The position numbers and the translations under genes were made by a program. A stretch of DNA of 64,000 nt, taken from contig NZ_CP010523.2 of assembly GCF_000828055.2 (NCBI RefSeq), forward strand, positions 806,001 through 870,000, given 5' to 3'. Source of the DNA: Klebsiella variicola. Its GTDB lineage: Bacteria; Pseudomonadota; Gammaproteobacteria; Enterobacterales; Enterobacteriaceae. This document shows positions 9,959 through 20,972 of the stretch, in pieces. A model generated the notes under the pieces. It saw only the letters and a program-made list of their open reading frames with translations, was not told the DNA's origin and did not search any database. Within the stretch, counting starts at the first letter, position 1. Each line of letters begins with the position of its first letter.

Positions 9959-10702
9959 ATGGCGATAGCTCTGATTAGCGGCGCGAGCCGCGGCATAGGC
10001 CGGGCGACGGCGCTGCTGCTGGCGCAGGAAGGGTATACCGTCGCGGTTAATTATCATCACAACATTAACGCCGCCACCGAAGTGGTCAATACCATTGTTG
10101 AATCTGGCGGCAAAGCCACGGCGCTGCGGGCGGATATCAGCGATGAAGCGCAGGTGATGGCGATGTTTGAGGCGGTTGACCGCATGGGCGAACCGTTGAC
10201 GGCATTGGTCAACAATGCCGGGATCCTGTTTACCCAATGTACGGTGGAGAGCCTGAGCGCCGAGCGTATTAACCGCGTGCTGGCCACCAACGTCACCGGC
10301 TACTTCCTCTGTTGTCGTGAGGCGGTAAAGCGCATGGCGCATCGGCATGGCGGCAAGGGCGGGGCGATAGTTAACGTGTCGTCGGCGGCCTCGCGCCTTG
10401 GCGCGCCGGGCGAGTACGTTGACTATGCCGCGTCGAAAGGGGCGGTAGATACCCTGACCACCGGGCTGGCGCTGGAAGTGGCGGCGCAAGGGATCCGGGT
10501 GAACGGCGTGCGTCCGGGGCTGATTTATACCGAGATGCACGCCTCCGGCGGCGAACCGGGACGCGTGGACCGGGTAAAAAATTCGCTGCCGATGCAGCGC
10601 GGCGGCCAGCCGGAAGAGGTCGCTCAGGCCATTGCCTGGCTGCTGAGCGACAAAGCGTCGTATGTGACGGGCAGTTTTCTTGAACTGGCGGGCGGTAAAT
10701 AA
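9959..10702 (+). CDS. ygfF: SDR-family NAD(P)-dependent oxidoreductase YgfF
   Basis: This is a classical short-chain dehydrogenase/reductase of 247 residues, close to E. coli YgfF; its natural substrate is unknown. It has the cofactor motif GASRGIG (residues 7-13), the NNAG motif (near 87), a serine in NVSSAASR, and the catalytic YAASK (Tyr and Lys, near 160). The C-terminus (VTGSFLELAGGK) is typical of the family. A GGAGGG site precedes the ATG. The gene lies behind the gcvP terminator and may be partly fed by readthrough. Confidence 0.93.
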   Translation: MAIALISGASRGIGRATALLLAQEGYTVAVNYHHNINAATEVVNTIVESGGKATALRADISDEAQVMAMFEAVDRMGEPLTALVNNAGILFTQCTVESLSAERINRVLATNVTGYFLCCREAVKRMAHRHGGKGGAIVNVSSAASRLGAPGEYVDYAASKGAVDTLTTGLALEVAAQGIRVNGVRPGLIYTEMHASGGEPGRVDRVKNSLPMQRGGQPEEVAQAIAWLLSDKASYVTGSFLELAGGK

Positions 10703-10717
10703 CCCATAGATGTCTAT

Positions 10718-10916
10718 TGCCCGGCGGCGCTGCGCTTGCCGGGTAACCTTCCCGGATAGCGGCTACGCCTTATCCGGGCTACCCAACGATGCGTACCCGT
10801 AGCCCGGCTGAGCGCAGCGCGAGCCGGGGAAACCTTCCCGGATGGCGGTTACGCCTTATCCGGGCTACCCAACGATGCCTACCCGTAGCCCGGCTAAGCG
10901 CAGCGCGAGCCGGGGA
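10718..10916. repeat. REP-type repeats with an 86-bp tandem duplication
   Basis: The gap between ygfF and scsD is made of GC-rich palindromic REP-type units (GCCCGGCTGAGCGCAGCGCG and CCCGGATAGCGG...CTTATCCGGG). An 86-bp block starting AACCTTCCCGGA occurs twice head to tail, at 10745-10830 and 10831-10916, with only a few differences. A partial unit (GCCCGGCGGCGCTGCGCTTG) precedes it. The genes on both sides converge on this spot, a common location for such elements. They may act as a transcription barrier, but no T run is present. Confidence 0.85.
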
Positions 10917-10926
10917 AACCGACGGT

Positions 10927-11430
10927 CTACCAGGAGGCCAGCCACAGCCTCAGGCGCATTCCCCAACCGCTGGTCCAGCCGGTGGTAACCGACTTCACCT
11001 CGCCTTGAGAAATGACCACCAGCGTTGGCGTTACCCGAATGTCCCACTGCCGCGCCAGTTGGCCGCTCGGGTCATTCACCGTCGGCAGCGTCATTTTCTT
11101 CCTGGTCAGCCACTTCTCCAGCGCGGCGTTATCGCCGGAACGCAGGGCTACCGTCAGCACATTGCCGCCGTCGGCGGCAAGCGATGCCACCGACGGCGTG
11201 GTATAGCGACAGACTCCGCACCAGGTCGCCCAGACGTACAGCAGCAGCGGCTTTTGCTGGCTCATGGCGTTCAGATCCAGCGTCCTGCCGTCGAGTGTCT
11301 GCAGCGATGTGGCGCTGACGTTTTGCGGCAGCGCGGGCTGGCGAAAATAATCCACCGCCAGGCTCACCGCCGCGCCAATCAGCAGCCACACCGCCAGCTC
11401 GCGCAGCCAGCGCCTGATTTTACTGGCCAC
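10927..11430 (-). CDS. scsD: Suppressor of copper sensitivity protein ScsD (thioredoxin-like, membrane-anchored)
   Basis: The 167-residue protein has one N-terminal transmembrane anchor (about residues 10-28) and a periplasmic TlpA-like thioredoxin domain. The active site is WCGVC (Cys71-Cys74), with the cis-proline in RVTPTLVV. In Salmonella the Scs proteins form a periplasmic thiol redox pathway linked to copper and oxidative tolerance. It is the last gene of scsABCD, overlaps scsC by 11 bp, and its 3' end meets the REP block. Confidence 0.92.
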   Translation of the reverse strand: MASKIRRWLRELAVWLLIGAAVSLAVDYFRQPALPQNVSATSLQTLDGRTLDLNAMSQQKPLLLYVWATWCGVCRYTTPSVASLAADGGNVLTVALRSGDNAALEKWLTRKKMTLPTVNDPSGQLARQWDIRVTPTLVVISQGEVKSVTTGWTSGWGMRLRLWLASW

Positions 11431-12031
11431 GGGCTTTCCCCAGCTGTTCTTTCACCAGCCCCTCCAGGTCTTCAGCAGGGATCGCGCCGGCCACCATCTG
11501 ATCGCCGATGATGGTCGCCGGGGTGCCCTGAATATTCAGCACCTGCGACAAAATCAGGTTCATCTTCAGCGAATCCATGGTCTTGTCATCAATACTGACG
11601 TCATCGGTGGCGGTTTTCTTCTGTGCGGCGGCGATACTGGCGTCATCGTGATAGCCTTTTTTTGCCATCAGCCGCTGATGCAGCGCCCAGAATTTATCGG
11701 GCTGCTGACGCCAGGTGGAGAGCGCGGCTTTAGCGGCATTCACCGAACTCTGCCCTTTAAACGGCAGCAGCTTAACGATGAGCTGAATATCCGGATTATC
11801 GTGGACGATTTTTTCCAGCAGCGGATCAAACTGTTTGCAGTAAGGACAGTTGTAATCGGTAAACGAGACGATTGTGAGTTTTGGCTCTTTCGCGCCGGTG
11901 CGCGGGCTATTCGGATCGTTAAACAGCAGCTGGGCTAACTGGTCATTACCGTTCGATTGCGGTTTTTCCGCCGGCGCGGCGAAGCTGAAGGCCGATACGC
12001 ACAGCAGTAATAAGGCGGTGATAGCTCTCAT
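11420..12031 (-). CDS. scsC: Suppressor of copper sensitivity protein ScsC (DsbA/DsbG-like)
   Basis: ScsC is a soluble periplasmic thiol-disulfide protein that is kept reduced by ScsB. The 203-residue product has a signal peptide (residues 1 to about 18, cut after AFSFA), a thioredoxin fold with the NCPYC active site (Cys62, Cys65), and the cis-proline loop IQGTPATII. An N-terminal stretch before the fold could support oligomerisation, as reported for related ScsC proteins; this is inference here. It lies between scsB (1 bp away) and scsD (11-bp overlap). Confidence 0.93.
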   Translation of the reverse strand: MRAITALLLLCVSAFSFAAPAEKPQSNGNDQLAQLLFNDPNSPRTGAKEPKLTIVSFTDYNCPYCKQFDPLLEKIVHDNPDIQLIVKLLPFKGQSSVNAAKAALSTWRQQPDKFWALHQRLMAKKGYHDDASIAAAQKKTATDDVSIDDKTMDSLKMNLILSQVLNIQGTPATIIGDQMVAGAIPAEDLEGLVKEQLGKARGQ

Positions 12032-12032
12032 G

Positions 12033-14042
12033 TTATTTTCCTTTAGCGGCGGACAGGGTGGCGAGAAGTTGTTCGCGGTCTAACAGCGCAGGCAGGATCT
12101 CTCCCTGCGGCAATCCCGGTCCGTAAATCTGGTTAAACGGCACCGCGGCGTTGCCGCGTGCGGTTAAAAACTGACTAATGTCGGCGGAGGGTCGGCTCCA
12201 GTCGCCGCGTAAGGCGACCACGTCTGGCGCTGATAGCGCCTGCTGGATGTCGTCGCGCAGCAGCACGTTGTATTTATTGGCTTTACAGGTCACGCACCAG
12301 TCGGCGGTGACATCAATAAATACCCGTTTATGCTCCGCAAGGCCGTTAGCGATAGCCTGCTCGCTGAGCGGCTGCCAGTTAACCCGGTCGCGGCGCGGGC
12401 CCTGGCCGTCCTGTTGGGCGACAAAGGCGACGGCGCCCGCCACCACGATGGCCAGAGCGCCCGCGCGCAGCGCCGTACGCCAGCGGTAGCGCCAGGCGGT
12501 GGCCAATAGCAGGCCGATGGCCAGAATCACCAGCAGGGTAAGCACCGGCGTGCGGCCGATGTGGATCGTCAGCAGGCTAACCAGCCATAGTGCTGAACCA
12601 AGCATCATTAGCCCCAACACCACGCGCAGATGATTCATCCAGCGGCCTGGACGTGGAAGTCGTTGCGCCAGCCCCGGCCAGGCGACAATAAGCAGCCACG
12701 GCAGGCTCATGCCGATCCCCATGGCGAAGAAAATCCCCCACAGCAGCGGCAACGGCGCCACCAGCGCTACCGACACGGCGGTACCGAGGAACGGCGCGGT
12801 ACAGGGCGTCGCCAGCAGGGTGGCGAAGGCGCCCTGCCAAAAATGGCCCATCAAGCCGTTGCCGCCGCGGGTGGCGAGGAAGGTACTGGCGCTGGAGGAG
12901 AGACGGATTTCGAATAGTCCCAATAAACTGGCGCTGAACAGCACCATCACCAGTGCCATCGCGCCGATAAACCACGGGTTCTGGAACTGGATCCCCCAGC
13001 CGAGCGCCTGATTACCTAAGCGTAGCGCGGTCATCATCAGCGCCAGCGCCAGGAAGGAGACGACGATCCCGCATACCGAGGCGAGGAACTGCCGCCGCAC
13101 CGCGCCGCGTTCACGACGTTCGGTTTGCACCAATGAGCCGAGTTTCATCGCCAGCACCGGCAGCACGCAAGGCATGACGTTGAGAATAAGCCCGCCGGCC
13201 AGCGCCATCAGCAGCACCCAGCCTAACGCCAGCCCCGGCGCGGTACTGCCGGCGGCGATGGCGATTTGGCTTTCCTGCGCCGGGCCGCTATCGGCCAGCA
13301 CCAGCGACAGCGTTTTGCCGCTCAGATCCGGCGCCGCTTCGCCCCAGCTATCGGTGACCGGTACGGTGGCGGTTAACGTATCGCCGCGGCTGGTAAAACT
13401 CGGCGTGCCGAAATCGACATCCTCCATGCTGTCGATAAACAGCGCTGGCTGCTGCCAGCCGGCATCGCGGCGGGCGGTTACCGTCAGCTTTCCGCTGACG
13501 TAGCTGGCGCTAAGCGCCGAGGTGAGACCGTCGCGCAGGGGCAGCGTGCCCATCGCGCGGGTGAAATCGTAATTAAATTGCTCCCCCGCCGGAGCCGTCA
13601 TATCCAGCGAAAAGGGGTAGTCAGTGAGAATGCAGACATTGCTGCAGGTAGAGAGCGTCAGGACGCCGCTAAGCGTCGGCGGTATTTTCCCGCGCAGGGT
13701 CATCGGGAAGCTGACGTCGCCGTGATACCCCTGAGTGGAAATACCCGCGACGTCGAAGCGCTGCGGCGTCGGCCAGCGCCAGTTAACCTCCAGCGGCGTG
13801 TGCCAGGCGATAGCTGGCGCGATGCCGCCTTCGCCCGGCGAACGCCAGTAGGTTTTCCAGCCCTTTCCCAGCGCTACGTCTAAAAGCAGGCGGGTGTCGC
13901 CATTGCTTCCGCTTTGCGCCCGCAGGCGCACGCTGGCGTGTTGATTGTCGGCGACGCGCAGCCAGCCGCTATCGGCGGCCTGGCTGACGGGCAGCCATAG
14001 CCAAAGCAGGCAGACCAGCAGTCGCCTGAATACCATAAACAT
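12033..14042 (-). CDS. scsB: Suppressor of copper sensitivity protein ScsB (DsbD-type transmembrane reductase)
   Basis: ScsB passes electrons from cytoplasmic thioredoxin across the inner membrane to ScsC. The 669-residue protein has a signal peptide, an N-terminal periplasmic domain with a CSNVC pair, a DsbD-like transmembrane core (about residues 270-540) with the conserved MPCVLPVLAMK and ATPCTAPF cysteines, and a C-terminal thioredoxin domain with the WCVTC active site. Three cysteine pairs in this order are diagnostic of DsbD/ScsB electron relays. It is the second gene of the operon; scsA lies 49 bp upstream and scsC 1 bp downstream. Confidence 0.94.
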   Translation of the reverse strand: MFMVFRRLLVCLLWLWLPVSQAADSGWLRVADNQHASVRLRAQSGSNGDTRLLLDVALGKGWKTYWRSPGEGGIAPAIAWHTPLEVNWRWPTPQRFDVAGISTQGYHGDVSFPMTLRGKIPPTLSGVLTLSTCSNVCILTDYPFSLDMTAPAGEQFNYDFTRAMGTLPLRDGLTSALSASYVSGKLTVTARRDAGWQQPALFIDSMEDVDFGTPSFTSRGDTLTATVPVTDSWGEAAPDLSGKTLSLVLADSGPAQESQIAIAAGSTAPGLALGWVLLMALAGGLILNVMPCVLPVLAMKLGSLVQTERRERGAVRRQFLASVCGIVVSFLALALMMTALRLGNQALGWGIQFQNPWFIGAMALVMVLFSASLLGLFEIRLSSSASTFLATRGGNGLMGHFWQGAFATLLATPCTAPFLGTAVSVALVAPLPLLWGIFFAMGIGMSLPWLLIVAWPGLAQRLPRPGRWMNHLRVVLGLMMLGSALWLVSLLTIHIGRTPVLTLLVILAIGLLLATAWRYRWRTALRAGALAIVVAGAVAFVAQQDGQGPRRDRVNWQPLSEQAIANGLAEHKRVFIDVTADWCVTCKANKYNVLLRDDIQQALSAPDVVALRGDWSRPSADISQFLTARGNAAVPFNQIYGPGLPQGEILPALLDREQLLATLSAAKGK

Positions 14043-14091
14043 AAATTTTCTCCGTAAGTAATAAATTAACCTGAGCTGTCAGGAGAATTAA

Positions 14092-14451
14092 TCACTCACG
14101 GAAGACGCATAATCGCAGATGCACCCGCAATCGGGGTGGGGAGATAACGCGGGGAGGCCACTGGCGTTCGATACGCGGCGGGATCGCCGCCAGCACCGCC
14201 AGCAGCAGAGTGATAGCCAACAGCGCCCCTTCAAACAGCATCGGCGGAACGGCCATCAGCGACTTGGCGCTGAGCTCGCACGGCGTGACCGGCGCCTCGG
14301 CCTTATCCGGGTTTTGCTGTAGCGACGGGCTGTCGGCGGTGAGGTTCATGACCAGCGCGTGCATCCCGGCCATCCGCTGGGCGGTGCAGGTCAGCACCAC
14401 CAGACAGGCCAGGAGGACAAAAAGAATGGCTTTGCGTTGTCGCTTAATCAT
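14092..14451 (-). CDS. scsA: Suppressor of copper sensitivity protein ScsA
   Basis: This 119-residue membrane protein is the first gene of scsABCD and is called mainly from its position and form. It has an N-terminal hydrophobic segment (residues 8-24), a periplasmic part with Cys57 and a second hydrophobic stretch (about 74-90). The tail is basic. The biochemical role of ScsA is less clear than that of ScsB-D. It shares the operon orientation and has a 49-bp gap to scsB. Confidence 0.8.
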   Translation of the reverse strand: MIKRQRKAILFVLLACLVVLTCTAQRMAGMHALVMNLTADSPSLQQNPDKAEAPVTPCELSAKSLMAVPPMLFEGALLAITLLLAVLAAIPPRIERQWPPRVISPPRLRVHLRLCVFRE

Positions 14452-14507
14452 GATCGCCTCAAATATTCACGCGGCCTATCTTATCGGGCGAACGCGTTTT
14501 GGCAATG

Positions 14508-14520
14508 GTAAAGCTGTAAA
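14508..14520. promoter_or_regulatory. Possible CpxR-like GTAAA direct repeat upstream of scsA
   Basis: GTAAA occurs twice with a 3-bp gap, 57-69 bp upstream of the scsA start. CpxR sites are GTAAA direct repeats, usually with about 5 bp between, and scsABCD is reported as CpxR-controlled in Salmonella. The spacing here is short, so this is only a candidate. Confidence 0.3.
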
Positions 14521-14575
14521 GAAGTGTCTGGCGGATAAGTGATTTGCCCCCTCCCGGCCGGGAGAGGGCGGTCAG

Positions 14576-16087
<1,512 letters not shown>

Positions 16088-16128
16088 CTAAAGGTAATAT
16101 GTTACATCGAAAAAACAGGCTGTTATTT

Positions 16129-16884
16129 TTAGCTGATTTTGCGCGCTAATTTACGTCCTAGCGATTCAAGGATATAGATCACCGGAATTTGCGTTGTAAT
16201 ATCGTAGACGCCGCCGATGCGCGTCTGCGGCACGTGCCAGGAGAGATTGAAATCAGCCAGTTTCGCCAGTCGCGAATGCTCGTGGCTGGTAATCGACATC
16301 ACCTTGCAGCGGTGCAGGCTGAACTGGCTGGCGAAGCGCAGGATCTCTTCGGTTTCGCCGGAGACGGAAAGCACGATCGCCAGCGCGTTACGGGCCATAT
16401 CATTGGTTACCGGAAAATAGGGGTCGTCAATATGGTTGCTGAATTTCCCGACGTTGGAAAAGAAGCGTGCGCCATATTTCGCCAGCGCGCCGGAGGTGCC
16501 GGCGCCGACGAAAATAATACGTTCCGAAGCGAGAATAATATCCACGGCCTGCTCGAGTAATTCATCGAACTCGTCATTATTGACGCTTTTAAAAAAGCTC
16601 ATAATTTCGCTGGCGCCGATATTTGCCTGTTGAGGCTCATTCTGCTCAAGATATAATTTAAAGCGTACGCGAAATTCAGAGTAGCCCTCGCACTGCAGTT
16701 TGCGGCAGAAGCGCAACACGGTGGTGGTGGAGACCCCGGCGGCCTCGGCCAGTTCGCGGATGGTCATGTACATCACTTTGTCACGATTCTTAATGACATA
16801 GTGATAGACCATCATCTCAAGATTATTGAGACTGGCGACAGCGGCGTGGGAGAACATACTCACAGTGGCGAACTCACAATTCAT
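16129..16884 (-). CDS. MurR/RpiR family transcriptional regulator
   Basis: The 251-residue protein has an N-terminal RpiR-type helix-turn-helix (about residues 40-65, TIRELAEAAGVSTTTVLRFC) and a C-terminal SIS sugar-phosphate-binding domain (about 115-240; FVGAGTSGALA and LSVSGETEE). Such proteins sense phosphorylated sugars. Its position just upstream of bglA makes bglA the obvious target, but this is inference. E. coli K-12 has no such gene between bglA and yqfB. A start at 16857 (MFSHAAV) is also possible and would leave more room for the divergent yqfB promoter. Neither start has a strong ribosome site. Confidence 0.85.
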   Translation of the reverse strand: MNCEFATVSMFSHAAVASLNNLEMMVYHYVIKNRDKVMYMTIRELAEAAGVSTTTVLRFCRKLQCEGYSEFRVRFKLYLEQNEPQQANIGASEIMSFFKSVNNDEFDELLEQAVDIILASERIIFVGAGTSGALAKYGARFFSNVGKFSNHIDDPYFPVTNDMARNALAIVLSVSGETEEILRFASQFSLHRCKVMSITSHEHSRLAKLADFNLSWHVPQTRIGGVYDITTQIPVIYILESLGRKLARKIS

Positions 16885-16907
16885 AATGACCAGGACGGAA
16901 TTATATC

Positions 16908-17219
16908 ATGCAGGCCAATGACATTACCTTTTTTCAGCGTTTTCAGGAGGACATCCTTGCCGGGCGCAAAACGATTACTATCCGCGATGCGGCGGAATCG
17001 CATTTTAAACCGGGTGACGTCCTGCGCGTTGGGCGCTATGAAGATGACGGCTATTTTTGCACCATCGCCGTGACCGCCACCTCGACGGTGACGCTCGATA
17101 CGCTAACTGAACAGCATGCTCAACAGGAGAATATGACCCTCGAACAACTGCGGCAGGTGATTAGGGAAATCTATCCTGCGGAAGATCGGTTTTATGTTAT
17201 TGAATTCAAACGCCTTTAA
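16908..17219 (+). CDS. yqfB: N(4)-acetylcytidine amidohydrolase (ASCH domain)
   Basis: This is a small ASCH-fold protein of 103 residues, the same length as E. coli YqfB, which hydrolyses N4-acetylcytidine to cytidine and acetate. The family lysine/threonine/glutamate active-site segments are seen in RKTITIRD (about residues 20-27) and near [14 protein letters not shown]. The gene is divergent from the RpiR-type regulator, with only 23 bp between the annotated starts, so its promoter probably overlaps the regulator's first codons. Confidence 0.94.
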   Translation: MQANDITFFQRFQEDILAGRKTITIRDAAESHFKPGDVLRVGRYEDDGYFCTIAVTATSTVTLDTLTEQHAQQENMTLEQLRQVIREIYPAEDRFYVIEFKRL

Positions 17220-17343
17220 ATAAAACCGGCACAGGTGTTAGTTGAAATAACATTGTAACATTATGATTTTAATGTATTTACAAATATACATCGTTTTATT
17301 TTAGCTAACAGGTGTTCACTGGAATCATTCTCAGTTACCCTAA

Positions 17344-18042
<699 letters not shown>

Positions 18043-18051
18043 TAAACATTC

Positions 18052-18395
18052 CACGGTGGCGCTGCGCTTACCGTGGCTACGGTTATCTGCGGCCTGGAAA
18101 TCCCACGGTGGCGCTACGCTTACCGTGGCTACGGTTATCTGCGGCCTGGAAATCCCACGGTAGTGCTGCGCTTACTGTGGCTACGATACTCTGCCGCCTG
18201 GAAATCCCACGGTGGCGCTACGCTTACCGTGGCTACGGTTATCTGCCGCCTGGAAATCCCACTGTGGCGCTGCGCTTACTGTGGCTACGGTTATCTGCCG
18301 CCTGGAAATCCCACGGTGGCGCTGCGCTTACCGTGGCTACGGTTATCTGCCGCCTGGAAATCCCACGGTGGCGCTACGCTTACCGTGGCTACGGT
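18052..18395. repeat. 52-bp tandem repeat array (about 6.6 copies)
   Basis: Copies start at 18052, 18104, 18156, 18208, 18260, 18312 and 18364 with an exact 52-bp period; the last copy stops after about 32 bases. Each begins CACGGTGGCGCTACGCTTAC and contains a CCACGGT...ACCGTGG palindrome, so every unit can form a short hairpin. Copies differ at a few positions (for example CACTGTGG at 18260 and a more diverged copy at 18156). All three plus-strand frames stay open across it because of the repeat content, not because it codes. It lies between convergent yqfA and ygfZ. Confidence 0.95.
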
Positions 18396-18411
18396 ATTTG
18401 CAGTCAAGTAG

Positions 18412-18442
18412 CCCGGCTAAGGCGCGAGCGCCGCAAGCCGGG
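18412..18442. repeat. REP element downstream of ygfZ
   Basis: CCCGGCT...AAGCCGGG arms enclose an inner GGCG/CGCC stem. It is a typical REP unit placed at the end of ygfZ and just behind the 52-bp array. Confidence 0.75.
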
Positions 18443-18457
18443 AGTCATAACGCTTTA

Positions 18458-19441
18458 TTACACGTCTTCCAGCGAATAGGGCAGCGGTTCGATGCGCAGG
18501 CTTCCGGCATCGTCGCGCACGCGGAAGATGCTGTCCGGCTCCATATCGTTATTCATCACCACCTGCACCAGCAACTGGCCATCATCCAGCTGAACCGCCG
18601 CAAGCACCGTCCCGGTGCGGCGCCAGTTGTCGCCCATTTTCAGCTCCAGATCTTCCCCCGCTTCCGGCACCCGGCTGGCGGTCCCTGACAGCGTCCACAG
18701 CGCGCGCTTATTGGCGCCGCGGAATTTCGCCCGCGCCACCATCTCCTGACCGGTGTAGCAGCCTTTCCTGAAGCTGATACCGCCCAGCGCCTGCAGGTTG
18801 GTCGCCTGCGGAATGAACTGCCCGCTGTTGGCGCTGTCGATAACCGGCAGACCGGCTTCAATATTCAGCGCCAGCCACTGCTGGCTGTTATTGAGCTGCG
18901 CTTCGCCGCGCAGCGCATCGGTAACGCGATTGGCGGTGTCGACATCAGTCACCAGCAGGAAGCGTTCACCTGGATGTTCAAACCACAGCAGGCTGGTGGC
19001 GCCTTCGCTGACCACCGGGGCGGCCGCGTCGGGCAGGGCAGCGAACAGCGGCGCCAGCGCGGCGCGCGCCTGGAAGCCGGCCACCCCCAACAGAACCAGA
19101 TCGTCGTTGGCGGCGATGGTGACTTTAGAGAAGACGGCATATTTTTTCAGTTCGGTCAGCTGTACGTCGCGCAGGCTGCGGCGCTCGATCCATGCGAAGC
19201 CGCCGTCGCGGCGGAATACGCGCAGATTGCTCCACATCTTGCCTTTGGCGTCACAGTGGGCGGCAAGCAGATGCTGAGCATCGGTGAGATTGCTCACATC
19301 GGCGGTAATCTGCCCCTGCAGATATTTTTCGCTATCCGGCCCGCTAATCGTCGCCAGCGCCCAGTCATCCAGGGTCATCAGCGTTAACGGCAGACGAGCG
19401 GAAGAGGAAGGCTGACGCGGAGGAAAAGGTGTAAAAGCCAT
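18458..19441 (-). CDS. ygfZ: tRNA-modifying, folate-binding protein YgfZ
   Basis: YgfZ is a cytoplasmic folate-binding protein related to GcvT that supports Fe-S enzymes, including the tRNA methylthiolase MiaB. The 327-residue protein has the signature KGCYTGQE at 226-233, with the essential Cys228. The ATG at 19441 is chosen over the one two codons upstream because it has AGGA at a normal distance and begins the conserved [11 protein letters not shown]. It is divergent from sdhE, and the 245-bp gap between them contains both promoters but no other recognisable element. Confidence 0.95.
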   Translation of the reverse strand: MAFTPFPPRQPSSSARLPLTLMTLDDWALATISGPDSEKYLQGQITADVSNLTDAQHLLAAHCDAKGKMWSNLRVFRRDGGFAWIERRSLRDVQLTELKKYAVFSKVTIAANDDLVLLGVAGFQARAALAPLFAALPDAAAPVVSEGATSLLWFEHPGERFLLVTDVDTANRVTDALRGEAQLNNSQQWLALNIEAGLPVIDSANSGQFIPQATNLQALGGISFRKGCYTGQEMVARAKFRGANKRALWTLSGTASRVPEAGEDLELKMGDNWRRTGTVLAAVQLDDGQLLVQVVMNNDMEPDSIFRVRDDAGSLRIEPLPYSLEDV

Positions 19442-19686
19442 AGTCATATCCTGAATCGCTTAACGCAGTGTGTGTGACCAATGGTAAAAGAGCTATAGTG
19501 CATTGCAAGTGCTTTCAACAGGCCATTTGTGCGCTGGCGTGAGACAGCCGCCTGACGCAGGGAATCAATAAGCCCATCATTATTTTATGGTTTTTATGGA
19601 AGGATGCTCGCATTCAGCGATATTCCTGTAAAGTTACGGCAGAAAACGGGTTAAACTAACCTATATTTTGCTGTTGGAAGGTCAAC

Positions 19687-19953
19687 ATGGACATTAACAA
19701 TAAAGCACGTATCCACTGGGCATGCCGCCGCGGGATGCGCGAACTCGACATCTCCATCATGCCGTTCTTTGAGTATGAGTACGATACCCTCAGCGACGCT
19801 GACAAACAGCTGTTCATTCGCCTGCTGGAAAATGACGATCCGGATCTGTTCAACTGGCTGATGAACCACGGCAAACCGGCCGATGCGGAGCTGCAGCGGA
19901 TGGTAACCTTAATTCAGACACGGAATCGGGAACGTGGTCCTGTGGCAATCTGA
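19687..19953 (+). CDS. sdhE: FAD assembly factor SdhE
   Basis: SdhE helps attach FAD covalently to succinate dehydrogenase (SdhA) and fumarate reductase. The 88-residue protein carries the family RGxxE motif (Arg15-Gly16-Met-Arg-Glu19), needed for flavinylation, and otherwise matches E. coli SdhE. The TTGGAAGG site precedes the ATG. Its last 20 bp overlap cptA, which indicates coupled translation. Confidence 0.96.
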   Translation: MDINNKARIHWACRRGMRELDISIMPFFEYEYDTLSDADKQLFIRLLENDDPDLFNWLMNHGKPADAELQRMVTLIQTRNRERGPVAI

Positions 19954-20344
19954 TCTCCGTATCTCCTGGCGCGCGCAGTGGTTTTCCCTGCTGCTCCACG
20001 GCGTTGTGGCGGCGCTGGTGCTGTTGGTTCCCTGGCCGCTAAGCTACACCCCGATCTGGCTGCTGCTGTTGTCGCTGGTAGTGTTTGACTGCGTGCGCAG
20101 CCAGCGGCGGATCCATGCCCGTCGCGGAGAGATAAAACTGCTCACCGATTCCCGTCTTCGCTGGCAAAACGCCGAATGGGAGATCCTCGGGACGCCGTGG
20201 GTCATCAATAGCGGTATGCTGCTGCGTTTACGCCATGTCGATACCCGGCGCGGGCAGCATCTGTGGCTGGCGGCGGATAGCATGGATGCCGGAGAATGGC
20301 GCGATCTGCGCCGGCTGGTGCTGCAAAAACCGGCGCAGGAGTAA
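19934..20344 (+). CDS. cptA: YgfX/CptA family membrane protein
   Basis: This 136-residue inner-membrane protein has two adjacent hydrophobic segments (about residues 17-35 and 38-55) and a C-terminal cytoplasmic part. It is annotated in E. coli as the toxin CptA acting on FtsZ/MreB, although the toxin-antitoxin reading has been questioned in favour of a link to SdhE. The start is GTG at 19934, inside sdhE, as in E. coli. It converges with fldB 6 bp away. Confidence 0.88.
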   Translation: MVLWQSDLRISWRAQWFSLLLHGVVAALVLLVPWPLSYTPIWLLLLSLVVFDCVRSQRRIHARRGEIKLLTDSRLRWQNAEWEILGTPWVINSGMLLRLRHVDTRRGQHLWLAADSMDAGEWRDLRRLVLQKPAQE

Positions 20345-20350
20345 GCGGCG

Positions 20351-20872
20351 TCAGGAGAAGTGTTCGGCCATTTCGCCGAGGATCTGCTCGCACCAGCTCT
20401 GGATGCGCTCGTCGCTCAGGTCGTACTGATTGGTTTCATCCAGCGCCAGGCCAACGAACAGTTGGCCATCGGCGATAACCGGTTTTGGACTGGTGAACTC
20501 ATAGCCTTCGGTTGGCCAGTAGCCGACAAACTTCACGCCTTTGGTCGCCAGCTTGTCGTGCAGCATGCCCAGTGCGTCAAGGAACCATTCGCCATAGCCC
20601 AGCTGATCGCCCATGCCGTACAGTGCGACGATTTTGCCTTCCAGGTCCAGGGTATCCAGTTGCTCCCAGACCGCCTCCCAGTCTTCCTGAATTTCGCCGA
20701 AATCCCAGGTCGGGATGCCGAGGATCAGTACGTCGTACTGGCTCATCAGCGCGGGGGAATCGTCTTTCAGATTGTGCAGCGTCACCAGCTCAGGGCCGAT
20801 GATATCGCGGATTTTCTCCGCAGCCATTTCGGTATAGCAGGTACTGGAGCCGTAAAAAAGACCTATATTCAT
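20351..20872 (-). CDS. fldB: Flavodoxin 2
   Basis: FldB is a small FMN electron carrier of 173 residues, matching the E. coli length. The phosphate-binding loop is GSSTCYTE (residues 8-15), and the FMN-flanking aromatic segments are [12 protein letters not shown] (about 54-65) and [13 protein letters not shown] (about 85-97). It is divergent from xerD across a 100-bp gap. Its 3' end converges with cptA. Confidence 0.96.
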   Translation of the reverse strand: MNIGLFYGSSTCYTEMAAEKIRDIIGPELVTLHNLKDDSPALMSQYDVLILGIPTWDFGEIQEDWEAVWEQLDTLDLEGKIVALYGMGDQLGYGEWFLDALGMLHDKLATKGVKFVGYWPTEGYEFTSPKPVIADGQLFVGLALDETNQYDLSDERIQSWCEQILGEMAEHFS

Positions 20873-20972
20873 CGCGTAAACGTCTCAATTCTTGCCGTGA
20901 ATTGCGCCCAGTGTACCAGAAAGGCGGCCTCTTAAGGCATAATGAGACCGTATAACGAACAAAGAGGCCGAT

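Noticed and set aside
18052..18395. CRISPR array
   Set aside because: The units are contiguous, with no unique spacers between repeats, and no cas genes are nearby.
19687..20344. sdhE-cptA as a toxin-antitoxin pair
   Set aside because: SdhE is a well-supported flavinylation factor with the RGxxE motif; the antitoxin label is doubtful, so only the gene identities are given.
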